From contig NZ_CP101134.1 of assembly GCF_024296865.1 (NCBI RefSeq), positions 248,001-312,000 of the forward strand: a stretch of 64,000 bases of DNA, in the 5' to 3' direction. Shown here piece by piece: positions 59,899-64,000 of this stretch. Each line of letters starts with the position of its first letter. Position 1 is the stretch's first letter. A program made the translations under genes and the position numbers. The stretch comes from Sphingobacterium sp. LZ7M1. GTDB taxonomy: Bacteria; Bacteroidota; Bacteroidia; Sphingobacteriales; Sphingobacteriaceae. The notes below the pieces were generated by a model that ran no database searches, had not been told where the DNA came from, and was given only the letters and a program-made list of their open reading frames with translations.

Positions 59899-60819
59899 AT
59901 GGCAGCACAACAGCGGAAAACAGGATTAGGTAAGGGTTTAGGCGCATTGCTTCAACAGGAAGTGATCAGTAGTCCTAAAGACAAGACGGCCGATGTTCCT
60001 GCGAGCAAGACACCGAGCTCTCCTGCCGGTAGCATAAACTTTATTAAAGTAGAACAAATATCGATCAACCCTTTTCAACCGAGGACAGATTTTGATGAAG
60101 GAGCCCTAAGGGAACTATCTGAGTCTATCGAGGTACAAGGTTTGATCCAGCCAATCACCGTTCGTCAGGTTGGTAAGAATGAATACCAATTGATCTCCGG
60201 TGAAAGAAGGTTGAGGGCGTCCAAATTGGCAGGTATTACCGAAATCCCTGCTTATGTGAGGACTGCAAACGATCAACAGATGCTAGAAATGGCTCTGATC
60301 GAGAACATTCAACGCGAAAACCTGAATGCCATTGAGATTGCATTGAGTTTCCAGCGAATGATCGAGGAATGCAGTCTGAAGCAAGAGGAACTGGGCGATC
60401 GCGTAAGCAAGAACCGTTCTACAGTAACCAATTACCTTCGTTTGTTAAAACTTCCTCCTGTGATCCAGGCGGCAATCCGTGATGGAGATTTATCCATGGG
60501 ACATGCCAGAGCCTTGATCAATGTCGGAGAGATCGATAAACAGTTGTTTATATTCAAGGAGATTGTTGAAAAAGGATTGTCGGTACGTAAGGCTGAGCAA
60601 TTGGTCCGTGAGGTTCAACAGGCTAAGGATAAAAAACAAAAAGGCAAAAAAGAGGCAGCTTTGAATTTTCAATATCAAAAGATTGAGGATGACCTGGCTT
60701 CGAAATTTGCCACTCGAGTAAAATTGAACGTGAAATCTACGAAAGGGAAAGGAGCCATTGAGATTCCTTTTAACTCGGAGGATGATTTGAGCCGAATTTT
60801 AGAGTTGTTAGACTGGTAA
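59899..60819 (+). CDS. parB: ParB-family partition protein (Spo0J)
   Basis: The 306-residue protein has the RKTGLGKGLGALL start, a ParB CTPase domain (about 50-140: ISINPFQPRTDFDEGALRELSESIEVQGLIQPITVR, GERRLRASKLAG, ENIQRENLNAIE), a HTH with VSKNRSTVTNYLRLLKLPP, and a C-terminal dimerisation tail. It spreads from parS sites. parS (TGTTTCACGTGAAACA-like) was not noticed by eye in this window. The parA stop and parB start are 1 bp apart and the last base is shared with the DUF5683 gene. Confidence 0.96.
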   Translation: MAAQQRKTGLGKGLGALLQQEVISSPKDKTADVPASKTPSSPAGSINFIKVEQISINPFQPRTDFDEGALRELSESIEVQGLIQPITVRQVGKNEYQLISGERRLRASKLAGITEIPAYVRTANDQQMLEMALIENIQRENLNAIEIALSFQRMIEECSLKQEELGDRVSKNRSTVTNYLRLLKLPPVIQAAIRDGDLSMGHARALINVGEIDKQLFIFKEIVEKGLSVRKAEQLVREVQQAKDKKQKGKKEAALNFQYQKIEDDLASKFATRVKLNVKSTKGKGAIEIPFNSEDDLSRILELLDW

Positions 60820-61565
60820 TGTATAAATTTTTACTGCTCTTTGGGATGATCTTTTCCTTTACTTGTCTTAAAAGCCAAGTGAAAGATACCATTCCTGACT
60901 CTACGAAAATGGTCCAAGTGCAGGATTCTGTAAAGAAAGCTGCGCAAGATACCGTCAAGAAAGAGACTCGCGCGGAAAGGAAAGCCAGGATAAAGGCTGA
61001 AAAGGAGCGTGAGAAATTCTATTATAAGGATATCCGTAAGGATTCAGCAAGGTTGGCGATCGAAAGATTGACCAGGATTGCCTGGAAAAGATCTTTGATA
61101 TTACCGGGTTGGGGACAGTATACCAATGGGGGCTTATGGTGGATCAAGGTTCCGATCATTTACGGAGGATTTGTTGGTGCAGGTCTGACCTTTAATTACT
61201 GGCAATGGTACTATAAAGAGTTCTTAGGTGAGCTGCAATATCGGGAAGAGTTTGGGCAGCCGTCCAATCACGAATCCTTGGGTATCAATAGTAGCTGGAC
61301 CGTTCAGGGTTTGGTTCAACAGAAGGATTATGGTCGCAGAAACCGTGACCTGACGATCTTGCTAACGGTAGGTTGGTATGGATTGAACGTGGTTGAGGCC
61401 TATGTGGATTCGATCCTGAAAAACCGTTGGAATATCAGTAATGATCTGAGTTTTAAGGTTTCACCAACCTTACTTCCTAACTATGCTTATACACCGGGGA
61501 TGGGTACTTTTTCTGGAAACGGATTTGTATCTCCGGGTTTGAAAATGACCTTTACCATTAAATAA
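60819..61565 (+). CDS. DUF5683 membrane protein
   Basis: The 248-residue protein has an N-terminal signal or anchor (residues 3-18), a Lys/Glu-rich region with KKETRAERKARIKAEKERE (45-65), and a DUF5683 core RSLILPGWGQYTNGGLWWIKVPIIYGGF (90-117) with further membrane segments up to about 200. The family is conserved next to parB and dapB in Bacteroidota. Function is unknown. Its start overlaps the parB stop (TAATG). Confidence 0.85.
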   Translation: MYKFLLLFGMIFSFTCLKSQVKDTIPDSTKMVQVQDSVKKAAQDTVKKETRAERKARIKAEKEREKFYYKDIRKDSARLAIERLTRIAWKRSLILPGWGQYTNGGLWWIKVPIIYGGFVGAGLTFNYWQWYYKEFLGELQYREEFGQPSNHESLGINSSWTVQGLVQQKDYGRRNRDLTILLTVGWYGLNVVEAYVDSILKNRWNISNDLSFKVSPTLLPNYAYTPGMGTFSGNGFVSPGLKMTFTIK

Positions 61566-61580
61566 AAACCAATTAACTAT

Positions 61581-62324
61581 ATGAAAATCGTTTTATTAGG
61601 TTATGGAAAAATGGGGCAACTGATCGAGCGCTTCGCCATGAAAAGAGGGCATGAAGTGGTTTTGATCGTTGATGAAAGAAATAGGGACAGCATTACTTCC
61701 GAAGATCTGGAGGAAGCTGATATGGCTATTGATTTCAGTACTCCAAATGCAGCCTTAGAAAATATCAGTCTTTGTTTTGAGTCCAATCTGCCCCTAGTGG
61801 TCGGAACCACGGGTTGGTATGAGCATTTGGACGAAGTAAAAGATACTTGTTTAGAAGCTGATCAAGCCTTGCTATATGGCTCTAATTTCAGCATTGGAGT
61901 GAATATCTTCTTCCATATCAACAAGATGTTGGCAAAGGCCATCAATCCATATAAGCAATACGATGTTCAGGTGGAGGAAATCCATCATATTCATAAATTA
62001 GATGCCCCAAGCGGAACAGCAATTACAATTGCTGAAGGGATTTTGGAGAACAGTGATGAAAAGAAATCCTGGGTAAATTCTGTGGAAGGGTCTGGTGAGG
62101 AAGTCATTCCAAAGCCAAATGAATTGCTGATCGAAAGTTTAAGAATAGAAGAAGTGCCTGGTACCCATACTGTTTTGTACAGCTCGGAAGTTGACCAAAT
62201 CGAATTCAAGCACACTGCGCATAGCAGGGAAGGCTTTGCTTTGGGTGCGGTTATTGCGGCAGAGTGGCTTTTTGGTAAAAAAGGGTTTTATCAGGTGACT
62301 GAAATGTTTGATTTTAATAAATAA
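61581..62324 (+). CDS. dapB: 4-hydroxy-tetrahydrodipicolinate reductase
   Basis: The 247-residue enzyme uses NAD(P)H to reduce 4-hydroxy-tetrahydrodipicolinate on the diaminopimelate/lysine route. It shows the cofactor loop GYGKMGQL, MAIDFSTPNAA, VGTTGWY and the catalytic signature VEEIHHIHKLDAPSGTA (133-149) with general acid His. It feeds peptidoglycan precursor synthesis, as does asd upstream in the window. It is fourth in the parA operon. Confidence 0.96.
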   Translation: MKIVLLGYGKMGQLIERFAMKRGHEVVLIVDERNRDSITSEDLEEADMAIDFSTPNAALENISLCFESNLPLVVGTTGWYEHLDEVKDTCLEADQALLYGSNFSIGVNIFFHINKMLAKAINPYKQYDVQVEEIHHIHKLDAPSGTAITIAEGILENSDEKKSWVNSVEGSGEEVIPKPNELLIESLRIEEVPGTHTVLYSSEVDQIEFKHTAHSREGFALGAVIAAEWLFGKKGFYQVTEMFDFNK

Positions 62325-62327
62325 TAT

Positions 62328-63770
62328 ATGTGGTATATCATTTTAGCCATATACATCATTGGTTCCGCTTACGGGCTGTACTTATTGTATAGAAAAGCGG
62401 GCAAGCAAGGATGGGAAGCTTTTGTTCCTGTTTATGCACAATATGTCATGGCGCAATTGGTTGGAAGGCCAACCTGGTGGATAGTGTGGCTATTTGTTCC
62501 GATTGTAAATATCTTTATAGGGTATGATCTCTTATTGAACTTGATTAAATCTTTTGGGAAACGCAGGTTTTGGGAAAATGCTGCTGCAGTGTTAGTTCCC
62601 TTTATCGTTTTGCCAATATGGGGCAGGGACCCGAATGTGAAATATTTGGGACAGTCCACTACCGAGGAATTCAAAAAGAAATATCCATATAAAAAGTCAG
62701 TAGCTAGAGAATGGGCTGACGCCATTATCTTTGCTACCGTTGCCGCAACGCTGATCCGTGGTTTCTTGATTGAAGCCTATATGATCCCTACTGGATCGAT
62801 GGAAAGAAGCTTGTTGGTTGGTGACTTCTTGTTCGTAAGTAAGCTGAACTATGGCCCAAGGATTCCGATGACTCCTCTGGCATTTCCTTTTGCTCACCAT
62901 ACCATGCCTGTCACTGGTGGAAAAGCTTATTCTGAAGCGATCAAGATCCCATATAAAAGACTTCCTGGATTTCAGGATATCAAGAGAAATGATGTGGTTG
63001 TATTCAACTACCCAATGGAAGCTGATGCACCTTTCAATAGACCTATCGATAAACGCGAAAACTACATTAAGCGCTGTGTGGGTATGCCTGGGGATGTTAT
63101 TTCCATGGAACGCACAAAACTATTTGTCAATGGAGAACCTGCCTTTACGGATGAGGATTTTCAGACCAACTATCTGGTCATAACAGACCCGAATGGTCTA
63201 AACCTACAGAAATTGTTGGATATGCGTATCGAGATGGATATGCTGTATACAGATCCAAGTATGGGTCAATATGCGATGCACATGACAAAATCTGAGGCTG
63301 AAGAGGTGAAGAAATGGTCCAACATCAAGGAATTCAGAGAGATTATTTATGAGCCAGGGGATGCGAATCCAGGTTTTCAGGCTTTCCCGATGTATACCAA
63401 TGGGATCATTTGGAACTACGACAACTTTGGCCCTATCCAGGTTCCTAAAAAAGGATGGACCGTTAAGTTGGATTCATTGACAGTTCCATTGTACGAAAGA
63501 GCGATCTCGGTTTACGAAGGAAATACCTTTGAAAAGAAATCTGATGGCTATTATATCAATGGACAGAAGACCGACAGCTATACCTTCAATATGGATTACT
63601 ATTGGATGATGGGTGATAACCGCCATAATTCATTGGATTCGAGAGGTTGGGGTTTTGTGCCGGAAGACCATATCGTAGGTAAGGCCTTGTTCACGTGGTT
63701 GAGCTGGGATGAGAATGGATCCTTCCTGTCGAAAATTAGATGGAATAGAATCTTTAGACCGATTCATTAA
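62328..63770 (+). CDS. lepB: Signal peptidase I with N-terminal DUF5684-type membrane domain
   Basis: The 480-residue protein has four hydrophobic N-terminal segments (2-23, 51-66, 67-76, 84-98) and a membrane anchor at 130-150, then the S26 catalytic domain: Ser157 in MIPTGSMERSL, Lys248 in ENYIKRCVGMPGD, a Bacteroidota-type insertion of about 100 residues, and the C-terminal YYWMMGDNRHNSLDSRGWGFVPE box. It cleaves signal peptides at the outer face of the inner membrane. Longer than E. coli LepB (324) because of the N-terminal domain and the insertion. Last gene of the parA operon. Confidence 0.95.
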   Translation: MWYIILAIYIIGSAYGLYLLYRKAGKQGWEAFVPVYAQYVMAQLVGRPTWWIVWLFVPIVNIFIGYDLLLNLIKSFGKRRFWENAAAVLVPFIVLPIWGRDPNVKYLGQSTTEEFKKKYPYKKSVAREWADAIIFATVAATLIRGFLIEAYMIPTGSMERSLLVGDFLFVSKLNYGPRIPMTPLAFPFAHHTMPVTGGKAYSEAIKIPYKRLPGFQDIKRNDVVVFNYPMEADAPFNRPIDKRENYIKRCVGMPGDVISMERTKLFVNGEPAFTDEDFQTNYLVITDPNGLNLQKLLDMRIEMDMLYTDPSMGQYAMHMTKSEAEEVKKWSNIKEFREIIYEPGDANPGFQAFPMYTNGIIWNYDNFGPIQVPKKGWTVKLDSLTVPLYERAISVYEGNTFEKKSDGYYINGQKTDSYTFNMDYYWMMGDNRHNSLDSRGWGFVPEDHIVGKALFTWLSWDENGSFLSKIRWNRIFRPIH

Positions 63771-63786
63771 GGTCAATAGCAAATAG

Positions 63787-63819
63787 AAATGGGAGTCAGC
63801 AAAACTGGCTCCCATTTTT
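63787..63819. terminator. Bidirectional terminator between lepB and pdxJ
   Basis: A 13-bp stem (AAATGGGAGTCAG with CTGGCTCCCATTT, one G-U) with a 5-nt loop is followed by TT; it is placed between convergent stops. Confidence 0.85.
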
Positions 63820-63840
63820 CATTTATGTGTTCTGCCTATG

Positions 63841-64000
63841 CTATTTTAGGCAGGCTAAGTATCTCTTGATGGTTTCTTCCAAACCTAGGTAAAGGGCATC
63901 GGAAATCAGGGCGTGGCCAATACTGACCTCCAATAATCCAGGGATGTTCTGATGGAAATATTGTAGGTTGTTTAGGTCAAGGTCATGGCCTGCATTTAAT
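63841..64000 (-). CDS. pdxJ: Pyridoxine 5'-phosphate synthase (partial, C-terminus only)
   Basis: The minus strand reads [45 protein letters not shown] and a stop at 63841-63843. This is the C-terminal end of PdxJ, with the NAGHDL metal/phosphate loop and the [11 protein letters not shown] helix that bind the product. The enzyme joins deoxyxylulose-5-phosphate and 3-amino-2-oxopropyl phosphate in vitamin B6 synthesis. Only about 52 residues are visible; the rest lies past the right edge. Confidence 0.92.
   Translation of the reverse strand, partial: LNAGHDLDLNNLQYFHQNIPGLLEVSIGHALISDALYLGLEETIKRYLACLK

Noticed and set aside
58883..60819. parS site near parAB
   Set aside because: I looked for TGTTTCACGTGAAACA-like palindromes around the operon and saw none; the inverted repeat at 59053 does not fit the consensus.

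Overview
The window reads as chromosomal DNA of a Bacteroidota bacterium, most likely Sphingobacteriaceae (Sphingobacterium or a close relative). The reasons are a SusC/SusD pair, TonB-type barrels with N-terminal carboxypeptidase-like plugs, many lipoproteins, DUF4270, DUF5683 and Porin_10-type proteins, and promoters of the TTTG / TAnnTTTG kind instead of sigma-70 boxes. No plasmid, prophage or integrase genes were seen. The two ends cut a nicotinamidase (left) and pdxJ (right).

Layout. 1-9.9 kb: nicotinamidase end, a two-component pair, two lipoproteins (DUF4270 and Kelch), asd, a threonine-dehydrogenase-like epimerase coupled to yebC, and a protein built from 45-residue tandem repeats. 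10-17.8 kb: a DeoR regulator, then a surface-polysaccharide patch (CapA, an asparagine-synthase-like protein, flippase, two glycosyltransferases, FkbM methyltransferase) and a 635-bp intergenic mosaic of inverted repeats. 17.8-34.5 kb: mostly housekeeping genes (trhO, a four-gene membrane/M48 peptidase operon, a large outer-membrane barrel, TetR, a GH3 NagZ-like enzyme, sdaA, an MBL hydrolase, lipB, hflX, recG, SDR, ridA).

34.6-51.4 kb is the most interesting part. It holds nagA, a DigH/YngK-like GHL10 lipoprotein, a NamZ-type exo-muramidase, SusC, SusD, a phosphoesterase/beta-propeller fusion, a GH9 enzyme with a CE4-type deacetylase split off by a frame change at an A10 tract, murQ, and an SSS-family transporter. 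I read this as a polysaccharide-utilisation locus for peptidoglycan glycan: surface binding and uptake by SusCD, periplasmic trimming to MurNAc and GlcNAc, symport into the cytoplasm, and conversion through MurQ and NagA. No MurNAc kinase gene is present here. Paired TGCGTGTT-like repeats lie upstream of the NagZ-like gene, namZ and murQ and may mark a shared regulon.

51.4-64 kb: purine nucleoside phosphorylase, a Porin_10-type barrel, a repeat-rich gene-poor stretch, a small GIY-YIG nuclease whose 3' end runs into a tRNA-like sequence, two intact tRNA-Val(TAC) genes with tRNA-derived 144-bp tandem repeats, then small genes and the conserved parA-parB-DUF5683-dapB-lepB operon facing a pdxJ fragment. 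Most convergent gene ends carry clear hairpin terminators.
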